Below are positions 19,960 to 28,187 of a stretch of 64,000 nucleotides of DNA, piece by piece. Under the pieces are notes generated by a model, which saw nothing but the letters and a program-made list of their open reading frames with translations, had not been told where the DNA came from and searched no databases. Source of the stretch: Gammaproteobacteria bacterium (GTDB taxonomy: Bacteria > Pseudomonadota > Gammaproteobacteria > Pseudomonadales > Pseudohongiellaceae); contig RFVC01000002.1 of assembly GCA_009922595.1 (NCBI GenBank), positions 1 through 64,000 of the forward strand, given 5' to 3'. A program made the position numbers and the translations under genes. How positions within the stretch are numbered: the first letter of the stretch is position 1; each line of letters opens with the position of its first letter.

Positions 19960-22050
19960 ATGTCAGACGGAAAACTAAATACACCTGACAATGGCAACCG
20001 GGGTTTTGACGACCCCATAACACCAATCGATTTTACGCCGGTTGATGGTACCGAAAAAAAATTCAGCATTACCCTCAGCCCGGTCAAAATTGTCCTCTCT
20101 TTAATACTCCTGGTATTTGCTGGCGCGGCATGGTTTGTTCTGTCTGCACGCTCCGTATATCTGGATGTGAGACCTGGAACCAGTCTGGTCAGCGTCAATC
20201 ATCCAGTCACTGTGAAAATTGGAACGCGCTACCTTGTACTTGAAGGCGACCTGCCTATCACCGTCACATCTGAAGGTTATTACGATCTTGACACCACCCT
20301 GACCGTGACGGAGGAAGCGGCTCAGACTTTTCTCATCGAGATGCTGCCCCTACCTGGCATTTTTACCGTCAATACAGAGGGCTTAGAAGGCGCTTCTGTG
20401 GCAATCGATGGTGAGGTTGTCGGCACCACCCCTCTTGTAGATGTGGAAGTGGCTGCCGGCGAACATCTTGTTGAAATCTCGCTTGATCGCTACGAATCCT
20501 ATATCGATAACATTGTCATTGAAGGCCGCCAGACCCGTCAGGGCCTGGACGTTGAACTGCTGCCAGCCTGGGCCAACGTGGGATTTGCCACAACACCTGC
20601 CGGCGCCACTGTTACGGTCGACGGTTTTGATGTGGGACAGACACCACTGTTGACGGAAATTCTGGAAGGATCCCACGAAGTGCTGATCAAGTTGACCGCC
20701 CACAAAATCTGGACCGAAACCATCGACGTGCTGGCACGTGTGGACATGGTGGTTCCGACCATAACGCTGGAACAGGCCGATGGGCTGGTGCTGCTGCAGT
20801 CCACGCCATCGAACGCAAACGTTACTCTCGATGGCACCTTTGCCGGGCAGACACCTCTGGAATTTAGCGTGACGCCTAGCACAACCCATGAACTCACCTT
20901 TTTCCTGAACGGTTACGAGGAAACGCGCCGCACAATCACCACGCAGCCGGAGGAAGAAACTTCCCTTAATGTTACTCTTCAGCCGATCACGAGTTCCGTG
21001 GAAATCAGCGTTATACCAGCCGACGCCGAGCTGTTCGTGAATGGCGAGTTAATGGGCAATGCCAACCAGACTATCGATCTTATAGCGGCATCACAGATGC
21101 TGGAGATCAGGCGCGAGGGTTATGTCACCTACGAGACTGAATTTGTATCCAGGCCCGGGCTTGATCAGAAACTCGAAGTCACCCTGAAAACGCTTGAGCA
21201 GCAGCGCCTGGAAAATATCAAGCCTTTCATTACCAACGCCGCCGGCCAGACAATGAAACTGATTTACCCGTCCAGCTTTCAAATGGGGGCCTCCCGCCGC
21301 GAACCCGGGAGGCAGGCCAATGAGGCCATCAGGAATATCAGTCTGACCCGGCCTTTCTACATGTCCCTAATGGAAGTCAGTAATGCCCAGTTTGCCATGT
21401 TTGATGGCGAGCATTCCTCGGGGGTCGTTGAAGGCAGAACTCTCAGCAACAACAACCAGCCCGTTGTAAGGATTACGTGGGATCAGGCGGCACGTTTCTG
21501 CAACTGGCTCAGCGAACAGGAAGGGCTTCCAGCTTTTTATACCATCGAGGGTGATACCGTTACCGACTTTAACCCTGATAGCACTGGCTACCGTCTGCCT
21601 ACTGAGGCCGAATGGGCCTGGTCAGCGCGCGTTGAGGAAGACCCCAGCAGCCTGCTGAAATTTCCCTGGGGCGCGCAAATGCCGCCGCCTGCCAATCACG
21701 GCAACTACGCCGACATATCAGCAGGTGTATTCCTGGGCAGGATCATTGCCAACTATAACGACAGTTATCTCGGTACTGCCCCGATAGGCAGTTTCCCGCC
21801 GAACAGCAACGGATTTTTTGACATGGGCGGCAACGTGGCAGAGTGGGTGCATGATTACTATGGTGCCACTGGACAGATCGGCGGCCGTGAAGAGCTTGAC
21901 CCGCTCGGCCCAACCAATGGCACATACCATGTCATACGCGGTTCCAGCTGGGCGCATGGCACCCTGACGGAGCTGCGCCTCTCCTTCCGCGACTACAACA
22001 ATGAACCGCGCGATGACGTTGGCTTTCGTGTAGCGCGGTACCTTGAATAA
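19960..22050 (+). CDS. Membrane-anchored PEGA-repeat protein with formylglycine-generating-enzyme-like domain lacking the catalytic cysteines
   Basis: A 696-residue bitopic protein. One transmembrane helix lies at about 43-62. The periplasmic part has about five beta-rich PEGA-type repeats from residue 66 to 415; the signature is, for example, ATVTVDGFDVGQTPL and NVTLDGTFAGQTPLEF. Residues about 428-695 are a SUMF1/FGE-sulfatase fold, shown by FQMGASRREPG, YRLPTEAEWAWSAR, GFFDMGGNVAEWVHDYY and DVGFRVAR. In active formylglycine-generating enzymes two cysteines follow the RGGSW motif; here RGSSWAHG (from residue 660) has none, so oxidase activity is unlikely. It may act as a ligand-binding or structural module. 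Genes are tightly packed on both sides. Confidence 0.9.
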   Translation: MSDGKLNTPDNGNRGFDDPITPIDFTPVDGTEKKFSITLSPVKIVLSLILLVFAGAAWFVLSARSVYLDVRPGTSLVSVNHPVTVKIGTRYLVLEGDLPITVTSEGYYDLDTTLTVTEEAAQTFLIEMLPLPGIFTVNTEGLEGASVAIDGEVVGTTPLVDVEVAAGEHLVEISLDRYESYIDNIVIEGRQTRQGLDVELLPAWANVGFATTPAGATVTVDGFDVGQTPLLTEILEGSHEVLIKLTAHKIWTETIDVLARVDMVVPTITLEQADGLVLLQSTPSNANVTLDGTFAGQTPLEFSVTPSTTHELTFFLNGYEETRRTITTQPEEETSLNVTLQPITSSVEISVIPADAELFVNGELMGNANQTIDLIAASQMLEIRREGYVTYETEFVSRPGLDQKLEVTLKTLEQQRLENIKPFITNAAGQTMKLIYPSSFQMGASRREPGRQANEAIRNISLTRPFYMSLMEVSNAQFAMFDGEHSSGVVEGRTLSNNNQPVVRITWDQAARFCNWLSEQEGLPAFYTIEGDTVTDFNPDSTGYRLPTEAEWAWSARVEEDPSSLLKFPWGAQMPPPANHGNYADISAGVFLGRIIANYNDSYLGTAPIGSFPPNSNGFFDMGGNVAEWVHDYYGATGQIGGREELDPLGPTNGTYHVIRGSSWAHGTLTELRLSFRDYNNEPRDDVGFRVARYLE

Positions 22051-22060
22051 GGGTGAAGTC

Positions 22061-22303
22061 ATGACAGATCGACTGCTCATACTGGTTGCGCTTTTTCTTC
22101 CACTGCTGATTTCAGCGGCCGAAAAGGAATCCGCGCCCATAGAAACAGATGAAAGCACTGAAAATGAATTTCTGACTGAGCCCCTCGATGATGAAAGCCA
22201 GGAGCCGGTAGATGAAACCAGCGAAGTAGCGCGGGATGAAAATTTTGTTCCCACAATTCGCATTACCGAGGATCTGCCCGTGGCATTTCCCGTAGACATA
22301 TAA
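22061..22303 (+). CDS. Small acidic exported protein
   Basis: An 80-residue protein with a signal peptide (LLILVALFLPLLISAA) and a very acidic mature region (many E and D), ending in the hydrophobic motif PTIRITEDLPVAFPVDI. ATG at 22061 is preferred over an in-frame TTG at 22043: the TTG would overlap the previous gene, while AAGGGTGAAG precedes the ATG. No domain is recognised. Its place directly before the proton-channel gene suggests a small periplasmic partner or linker of the complex, possibly with the C-terminal segment as a binding peptide. This is inference. Confidence 0.75.
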   Translation: MTDRLLILVALFLPLLISAAEKESAPIETDESTENEFLTEPLDDESQEPVDETSEVARDENFVPTIRITEDLPVAFPVDI

Positions 22304-22328
22304 AGGATAAGCAGACAAGGCATTCCCT

Positions 22329-23147
22329 ATGAAACATCAAGGTATCGTTTCCGACCTCATATACCAGGTTTTTGCCCTGATCATCTCGGTGATCGTGGTG
22401 CACGCTGTCTACGTGGCGGTAATTCGTCCGGAGGCTGAGTCCTTCATCGAGCAGCAGGCAATACTGCAGGAAGCAGATCCCGAATATGTCGGTGAACGCT
22501 CGATCTATGTTGTCATGCGGGATTTCGAGCAGGAGACCTGTATCATCCTGATGCTCTGGGCGATGTCCATCATTGGTCTGAAGGTTTACCGCAACCGCAA
22601 TGAAAACCGGTTGCTGCAGCGCTCTCTGCTCAATCTTTCGGAGGGTATGAGCATTCTCCCAGAAGATGCGCGCGACTATGCGCGACCCGTGCAGGCACTT
22701 CCCACCGAGGAGCGCGAATTTTTATTGCCCAGAGCCCTGCTTGCCGCACTTCAGCGTTTCGGCTCGACACGTAACATTCCGGACGCTGCCAGCGTAATCA
22801 AGGATATCTGCAGTACCGAAGCTGAACGGTTAGAGAGCGAGTTGACCATCGTGCGCTACATTGCCTGGGCCATACCGTCCATCGGCTTCCTCGGCACAGT
22901 GCGTGGTATCGGTGAAGCACTTGGGCAGGCTCACCGTGCTGTCAGCGGCGATATTGTCGGCGTCACCATGAGTCTCGGGGTAGCCTTTAACTCTACTTTC
23001 ATTGCACTAGTGGTCAGCATCCTGATCATGTTCATGCTCTACCAACTTCAGCTTATGCAGGACCGGCTCGTGCTGGATACGCAGAACTACTGCGACAACT
23101 ACCTGATCAGACATCTGCAGGTTCCTGAGAAGGGTGACCTGGAATGA
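22329..23147 (+). CDS. MotA/TolQ/ExbB-type proton channel family protein
   Basis: A 272-residue inner-membrane protein with four predicted helices, at about 12-32, 70-86, 175-198 and 213-238. The conserved core of the family is present in the third helix, PSIGFLGTVRGIGEAL (183-198), which corresponds to the GLLGTVxGI motif of TolQ and ExbB, followed by a helix VTMSLGVAFNSTFIAL as in ExbB. Such proteins form pentameric channels that turn proton flow into movement of a partner dimer. No separate ExbD, TolR or MotB gene is nearby. The two VWA proteins just downstream have an ExbD-like N-terminal helix and are the likely partners. It overlaps the next gene by 4 nt. Confidence 0.9.
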   Translation: MKHQGIVSDLIYQVFALIISVIVVHAVYVAVIRPEAESFIEQQAILQEADPEYVGERSIYVVMRDFEQETCIILMLWAMSIIGLKVYRNRNENRLLQRSLLNLSEGMSILPEDARDYARPVQALPTEEREFLLPRALLAALQRFGSTRNIPDAASVIKDICSTEAERLESELTIVRYIAWAIPSIGFLGTVRGIGEALGQAHRAVSGDIVGVTMSLGVAFNSTFIALVVSILIMFMLYQLQLMQDRLVLDTQNYCDNYLIRHLQVPEKGDLE

Positions 23148-24466
23148 GCCTGCATATTATTGAGCTAAACGACCGCAATATAAGCCTGCGCAACCTGGAA
23201 AATGTTCTTGTGCAAAGTCCTGGCTTTGCCAACATTATCGACAAGGAGCCCGTATTCGGTGAAGAAGCCAGGAAAGTGGCAAGGCTACACCCCCGCCAGA
23301 CCTTTACCCAGTTCTGGTCACAGCTAAGCCTGGACCCACTGGTGAACAGCAACAACCATTTCCGCCACCAGGCTGACCTTGCCTTTGCCCATCTCAATGC
23401 CATTTCGAATGAGCACGCTTTAAAAGATGAAGTCATTTTTGCCGTCCCCAGCAATTACAACCGTAACCAGCTTTCCATTCTTTTGGGCCTGGTACAGTCC
23501 TGTGACTTTGATGCGGTAGGCTTGGTGGACATACCGCTGCTGGTTGTGGGATCAGCTGACGGCTCAGGTCAGGCCATTTATCTTGATATACAGCTGCACC
23601 AGACAGTACTGACGACATTTTCTCCCCAGGAAGGCAACACTGCGCGCGACAAGGTTATACAGATTCCCGGAACCGGGCTGATGGCACTGCATGATGCCTG
23701 GGCCAATATGGTGACGGATGAATTCATCAAGCAAAGCCGTTTTGATCCGCAGCATAATGCCGAGACAGAGCAGTATGTTTACAACCAGTTAGGCAACTGG
23801 ATAAACCAGTCGCTGCAAGACAACGAAATCCTCATGGAGATCAACAACAAGGGCTCCGTTTACCAGGCAAGGGTGAACAGAGGGCATTTTGAACAAAGGG
23901 TCAGGAGTATTTTTGGCCGGGTCAAAGAAGAACTGCAGACCCTGGCTGGCAGCAACTATACGCTGTTTCTGCCCGATGACCACGCCTCGCTTCCTGGCGT
24001 ATCCCTGTATCTCGACAATGTAAGCAAAGTGCAGGAAGGGCAGCTGCTGGAGAACTGCCAGAGGCATATGGACCAGATTCGCGGCGAGCCCGGCTCGCTG
24101 AGTTTTGTCACCAGCCTGCAGCTGGCAGGTTCGCCGGTTGCCAGCAGCGCACACAGGCCTGATTCAAAATCACCTTCTCATGTGCTGGTGAACAACCGCG
24201 CCTATGCCCTACCTGCCCACTTTCAGTATGGTCCCGTCAATGGCAGCGATTCAGCGGGCAAGGGCACCATCCAGGTAGAAGCCACCGGTAGCTCCGGCGA
24301 TCTGAAAATTTCGCAGGCTGAGGAAGGCGTGGTGCTTGTTGTCCAGGGCATTGGCCAGGTTCAGTTAAATGGTAGCAAAGCCGCCGCAAGGGAAAACCTC
24401 AAACTGGGTGACGTTATTCGTCTTCCCGGATCAGACACTGCACTTCAGTTAATCCAGGTCGAATAA
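23144..24466 (+). CDS. Divergent Hsp70/actin-like protein with FHA-like C-terminus
   Basis: A 440-residue protein without signal or membrane segment, so cytoplasmic. The N-terminal 250 residues follow the Hsp70 ATPase order loosely: FGEEARKVARLHPRQTF resembles the segment after the phosphate-1 loop, and EVIFAVPSNYNRNQLSILL resembles the AVITVPAYFNDxQR strand-helix. However, the phosphate-1 loop itself (ELNDRNISLRN) lacks the usual GT/S residues, so ATP binding is doubtful. The last 100 residues are beta-rich and end VQLNGSKAAARENLKLGDVIRL, a pattern of FHA-like domains. It overlaps the channel gene by 4 nt and precedes the first VWA gene by 3 nt, so a cytoplasmic regulator of the channel is plausible. 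Fold calls are tentative. Confidence 0.8.
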   Translation: MSLHIIELNDRNISLRNLENVLVQSPGFANIIDKEPVFGEEARKVARLHPRQTFTQFWSQLSLDPLVNSNNHFRHQADLAFAHLNAISNEHALKDEVIFAVPSNYNRNQLSILLGLVQSCDFDAVGLVDIPLLVVGSADGSGQAIYLDIQLHQTVLTTFSPQEGNTARDKVIQIPGTGLMALHDAWANMVTDEFIKQSRFDPQHNAETEQYVYNQLGNWINQSLQDNEILMEINNKGSVYQARVNRGHFEQRVRSIFGRVKEELQTLAGSNYTLFLPDDHASLPGVSLYLDNVSKVQEGQLLENCQRHMDQIRGEPGSLSFVTSLQLAGSPVASSAHRPDSKSPSHVLVNNRAYALPAHFQYGPVNGSDSAGKGTIQVEATGSSGDLKISQAEEGVVLVVQGIGQVQLNGSKAAARENLKLGDVIRLPGSDTALQLIQVE

Positions 24467-24469
24467 AGC

Positions 24470-25597
24470 ATGTCTGAGAGCAGGGCCGCCAAACGCGAGT
24501 TCAATCCAATCAGCCTGGCATTCCTGGATGTCATGTCTTGCGGGTTTGGTGCGGTTGTCCTGATCTTTCTAATTCTTGACCACTCAACCAGTATTCAAAA
24601 CAATGTCGCCAATCCCGAACTCGTTGCCGAGATCAGCCTGCTAAACGAGGAAATCAATGAAGGAGAAGCCAACCTGGTCCGCATCAGGAATACAATTTCC
24701 GATGTGGACTACCAGATGGTGGAAGCGCAGGGACTGGCCCGCTCCATTCAGCAGGAAATAGAGGACTTCCTGGAAGAGCTGGCGCAGCTGGAAAATACGA
24801 CATTGGCCAGAGAAGAAAGCGTTGAAAAACTTAAGGCGGACATAGAAAACCTTGAGGAGGAACTTGAGCGCCTCCGGGCCGCGCAGGACTCCTTCAGCGG
24901 CAATTTTGTTCGCCCCTTTGTCGGTGACGGCAACCGCCAGTACCTGACCGGGCTTATCCTGGGTGGCAGCCGCATACTGGTGCTGGTTGATACATCGGCC
25001 AGCATGCTTGATAACACCATCGTCAATATCATACGTCGCCGCAACATGTCCGACGACAGGAAGATCAGTTCGGATAAATGGGTGGGCGTCCGCAATATCG
25101 TGGACTGGCTGACAACACAGCTGCCCCCGCCCAGCCAGTACCAGCTTTACACATTTAACGAAGAAGTGGAGGCGCTGATCCCCGGGACAGAGGGCAGCTG
25201 GCTGGAAGTAGCCGATGACGTACAGCTCAATGATGCGGTGGATCGACTAGATAAACTGATTCCGGAAAATGGCACCAACCTCGAAAACGTTTTTCAGAGT
25301 GTTGCGGCCATGAACCCGCTTCCCGACAATATCTACCTGATTACTGACGGACTGCCAACACTTGGCAGCCGCCAGGGCAGTTTCTTAAACAGGAATAATA
25401 ACAGTAATGCCAACACGGTAACCGGACGAGAGCGCGAAGAGCTTTTCAAGAATGCGCTCACACAATTACCCTCGGGAATTCCGGTCAATGTCATCTTGGC
25501 TCCTCTCGAAGGGGATCCTATGGCGGCCTCTTTATACTGGAAACTTGCTGTCTCGACGGGCGGCTCCTACCTCAGTCCTTCAAGGGACTGGCCGTAA
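24470..25597 (+). CDS. Membrane-anchored VWA protein with ExbD/TolR-like N-terminal helix (first copy)
   Basis: A 375-residue protein. A short cytoplasmic N-terminus leads to one helix at about 14-36 that starts ISLAFLDVMSCGFGAVVL; the FLDVM pattern with D20 corresponds to the TPxxDVM helix of ExbD/TolR, whose aspartate carries protons. A coiled coil of about 90 residues follows (51-140). The rest is a von Willebrand factor A domain with a full MIDAS metal site: DTSAS at 174-178, T269 and D293 (ITDG). The topology puts the VWA domain in the periplasm. It is 3 nt after the Hsp70-like gene and 18 nt before a second VWA gene with the same plan. Likely moving partner of the upstream channel protein. 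Confidence 0.9.
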   Translation: MSESRAAKREFNPISLAFLDVMSCGFGAVVLIFLILDHSTSIQNNVANPELVAEISLLNEEINEGEANLVRIRNTISDVDYQMVEAQGLARSIQQEIEDFLEELAQLENTTLAREESVEKLKADIENLEEELERLRAAQDSFSGNFVRPFVGDGNRQYLTGLILGGSRILVLVDTSASMLDNTIVNIIRRRNMSDDRKISSDKWVGVRNIVDWLTTQLPPPSQYQLYTFNEEVEALIPGTEGSWLEVADDVQLNDAVDRLDKLIPENGTNLENVFQSVAAMNPLPDNIYLITDGLPTLGSRQGSFLNRNNNSNANTVTGREREELFKNALTQLPSGIPVNVILAPLEGDPMAASLYWKLAVSTGGSYLSPSRDWP

Positions 25598-25615
25598 GGA
25601 AGCGAATCTAAACTC

Positions 25616-26617
25616 ATGTCCAGGCGCACAACAGAAACTTTCAATATCTCGTTCCTTGATGTCATGTCCTGTGGTTTTGGGGCAATCATCCTGCTGCTCA
25701 TGATTACCAAGTCCTCTGCTCCGATACCGCTGGAAATTTCAGAAACGCCTGTTGAAGGCAGCGTCTTGGAGTTACAGCGTCAGCTTTTCGAAATTCGCGG
25801 AGAAACCAATATTCTAAACCGCGACCTGAATGCGAAGCATGAACAGCTGTCGCAGTATGAAGAGCGAATCGCACGTTTACGCCGAGAGCTGTCCACGCTG
25901 AACGGCCAGTTTAATTCCACCAACCAGCAGTCCACCGTCAACGACATCCTGGAAGGGCAGCTCGCTATCGCTAGGCAGCAGCTCACCGATGAAATGCGCC
26001 GCCTGCAGGCGAACATGGCAGAGCAGCAGCTGAATGACTCCGTGGGAGGCGTGCCAGTGGACAGCGAATACATCATCTTCATCATTGATACCTCGGGGAG
26101 TATGTTCAATTACTCATGGAACCGGATGCTCGAGGTAATGGTGGACACCCTGGATATCTATCCCGAGGTTAGAGGAATCCAGGTACTCAACGATATGGGC
26201 GAATACCTGTTTTCCAGTTTTCGAGGAGACTGGATTCCTGATACACCGGCTCGCCGGCAGGCAATCCTGCAGAGGCTGCGGACATGGAACCCCTTTAGTA
26301 ACTCCAGCCCCGTAGAGGGTATTACCAATGCCATTCGCACCTTTTATGACCCGGGCAAGAAAATCAGTATTTACGTGCTGGGCGACGAATTCCCACCTGC
26401 CAGCGGATCCATTCGTAATGTCATTGAGACCGTGGACCGCATTAATGTTGAGGATCAGGACGGCAATCGCCTCGTGAGAATCCACGGAATCGGTTTTCCC
26501 GTATATTTTTCACAGCCTGACCGATACCAGAGTACCGGCGAGCGTTTCGCCACCCTGATGCGCGAACTGGCCCGAAAAAACGGCGGTACTTTTGTAGGTT
26601 TGAATGATTTTTATTAG
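25616..26617 (+). CDS. Membrane-anchored VWA protein with ExbD/TolR-like N-terminal helix (second copy)
   Basis: A 333-residue protein with the same plan as its neighbour. The N-terminal helix, about residues 10-31, contains the identical 11-residue motif FLDVMSCGFGA (13-23, acidic residue D15). It is followed by a coiled coil (about 50-140) and a VWA domain with MIDAS start DTSGS at 158-162. Outside the anchor helix and MIDAS the two proteins differ, so they are old paralogues rather than a recent duplication, and may form a heterodimer on the pentameric channel. It ends the tight part of the cluster; the next gene is 129 nt away. Confidence 0.9.
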   Translation: MSRRTTETFNISFLDVMSCGFGAIILLLMITKSSAPIPLEISETPVEGSVLELQRQLFEIRGETNILNRDLNAKHEQLSQYEERIARLRRELSTLNGQFNSTNQQSTVNDILEGQLAIARQQLTDEMRRLQANMAEQQLNDSVGGVPVDSEYIIFIIDTSGSMFNYSWNRMLEVMVDTLDIYPEVRGIQVLNDMGEYLFSSFRGDWIPDTPARRQAILQRLRTWNPFSNSSPVEGITNAIRTFYDPGKKISIYVLGDEFPPASGSIRNVIETVDRINVEDQDGNRLVRIHGIGFPVYFSQPDRYQSTGERFATLMRELARKNGGTFVGLNDFY

Positions 26618-26746
26618 CATTTATGCGCCATTCAGCGTATTTATGTAAGCAGAAACTGGAGTAAACTATGTAGACGCTCTAGGGAAATCCCTGTTATTTT
26701 CAGGTCTTTTATCCCGCGGGAAGCCTACAAAACGCAGTGAGTTATT

Positions 26747-27421
26747 ATGAGCAGTACAATTTTTCACAAAACTGCAAATACCGCAGCTGAGCTGATCGGG
26801 TCATATTTCAGTCGTGCCGGCCTTGTCGTACTTGTAGCTCTGCTTACCGCCTGTTCAGCCACGGTGATTAATATTGAGGGATCTTTCCCTGCCCCCCTTG
26901 TTCAAAAAATACCGCTAACCATTGGCGTGATCTACGACGACGCTTTTTCCAACCATAGTTTTATCGAGATCAATGACACCACTGGCGATGACCAGTACAT
27001 TATAAATTCGGGGGCATCGCAGATTGCCCTTTTTAATACCATGCTGCCTGCAGTGTTCGAACAGGTTGTCCAGCTGGACAACATGGAAAGCGCTAGTAAC
27101 TATGGCGAGCTTGATGCTGTTTTTTTGCCGGCCATTGAGGAGTTTCAGGTTGGCCTGCCCCAGAAAACTCGATTGAACGTCTACGAAATCTGGGTCAAGT
27201 ACAACATGCGTCTTGCCAGGGCCAATGGCGATTATATCGCTGACTGGGTTATGACCGCCTACGGGAAGTCACCCGAGGAAACATTCCAGTCTGTAGATGC
27301 CGGCGTAAATGATGCCGCCAATGTCGCCCTGCGCGATCTTGCAGCAAGTTTTACGCTGGGGTTAAGTAACATTCCTGAAGTTAATGAGTGGCTGAGATCT
27401 GAAAACGTGCTGGGAGAATAA
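26747..27421 (+). CDS. Hypothetical lipoprotein
   Basis: A 224-residue predicted lipoprotein. An unusually long n-region (about 20 residues) precedes the hydrophobic AGLVVLVALLTAC lipobox. The mature part has an alternating pattern IPLTIGVIYDDAF and ends in an amphipathic helix. It is reminiscent of periplasmic lipoproteins of the GNA1162/LpoB-like kind, but I cannot assign a family. The 129-nt gap upstream may carry a separate promoter. It is followed at 40 nt by another lipoprotein, making a pair that may work with the envelope cluster. Confidence 0.82.
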   Translation: MSSTIFHKTANTAAELIGSYFSRAGLVVLVALLTACSATVINIEGSFPAPLVQKIPLTIGVIYDDAFSNHSFIEINDTTGDDQYIINSGASQIALFNTMLPAVFEQVVQLDNMESASNYGELDAVFLPAIEEFQVGLPQKTRLNVYEIWVKYNMRLARANGDYIADWVMTAYGKSPEETFQSVDAGVNDAANVALRDLAASFTLGLSNIPEVNEWLRSENVLGE

Positions 27422-27461
27422 GTCTTTTTCCCCCCGACGATTTGTTAACAGAACAAACACT

Positions 27462-28139
27462 ATGAACACAAAAGAATTTCTGAGACGATCTTTGCACATG
27501 CTGCTCGCTGTTTCGGCCGCCATCATTCTCAGCAGCTGCACCACGACCGAAATTGATGAGTTCAGACAAAGCGCCACTACCATCAACCAGGATGAAAGCA
27601 TCGTTATTCTTGGCAGGCGTCAGAACAACAATTACGAAACCGAGGAAAGCTTTGTCGGATGTGTGGCAGATGTTGTTTCAAGCGGCCAGAATTCGATTTC
27701 AGTAATCGATGAACGCGAATTTCTAGATGCCATGTTTCCCTTCTTTGAGCCTCGCACAGCACCTATGCGAACAGGCCACCTAGAACAGCTAATGGCTGTC
27801 GATGTCGCGGCTGAAAAAATGGAGGAGTTTGGTATCGAGTACATCGTGTGGCTTGACGGCATTACTGAGCGCTCTGATCAGTCCGGATCGATTTCATGCA
27901 CAATTGGGCCCGGCGGCGGGGGTTGCTTTGGCTTTGGTACCTGGACCGATGACTCTATCTACGAAGCTGAAATATGGGACATGGACACCCTGAGCTCTGT
28001 TGGCTCTATCAGTACTGAAGCTAACGGCCAGTCTTACATGCCTGCTGTGGTTGTGCCTATTCCGCTGATTGCCCGCGTTGAGGCTAATGCTTGTAGTGGG
28101 CTGGGAAACCAGCTAAAACAATTTATCAACGGCTCCTGA
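27462..28139 (+). CDS. Hypothetical lipoprotein
   Basis: A 225-residue predicted lipoprotein with lipobox LSSC followed by TTTEI. The mature region has strand patterns such as ESIVILGR and EYIVWLDGITER and a glycine loop between two cysteines (CTIGPGGGGC), suggesting a possible disulfide, plus other cysteines that fit periplasmic oxidation. The layout is loosely like CsgG/LpoB-type domains. The function is unknown. It sits between another lipoprotein and the M48 peptidase, all on the same strand with gaps under 50 nt. Confidence 0.82.
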   Translation: MNTKEFLRRSLHMLLAVSAAIILSSCTTTEIDEFRQSATTINQDESIVILGRRQNNNYETEESFVGCVADVVSSGQNSISVIDEREFLDAMFPFFEPRTAPMRTGHLEQLMAVDVAAEKMEEFGIEYIVWLDGITERSDQSGSISCTIGPGGGGCFGFGTWTDDSIYEAEIWDMDTLSSVGSISTEANGQSYMPAVVVPIPLIARVEANACSGLGNQLKQFINGS

Positions 28140-28187
28140 GCCAAATAGTTCATGCTTAATTAAGCTTTTTCCCATTAGGATGGCCCT

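Noticed and set aside
22329-26617. Zorya-type anti-phage system (MotA/MotB-like channel with helicase or nuclease)
   Set aside because: No ZorC/ZorD helicase or nuclease is present and the partners are VWA and PEGA proteins, so the resemblance stops at the channel.
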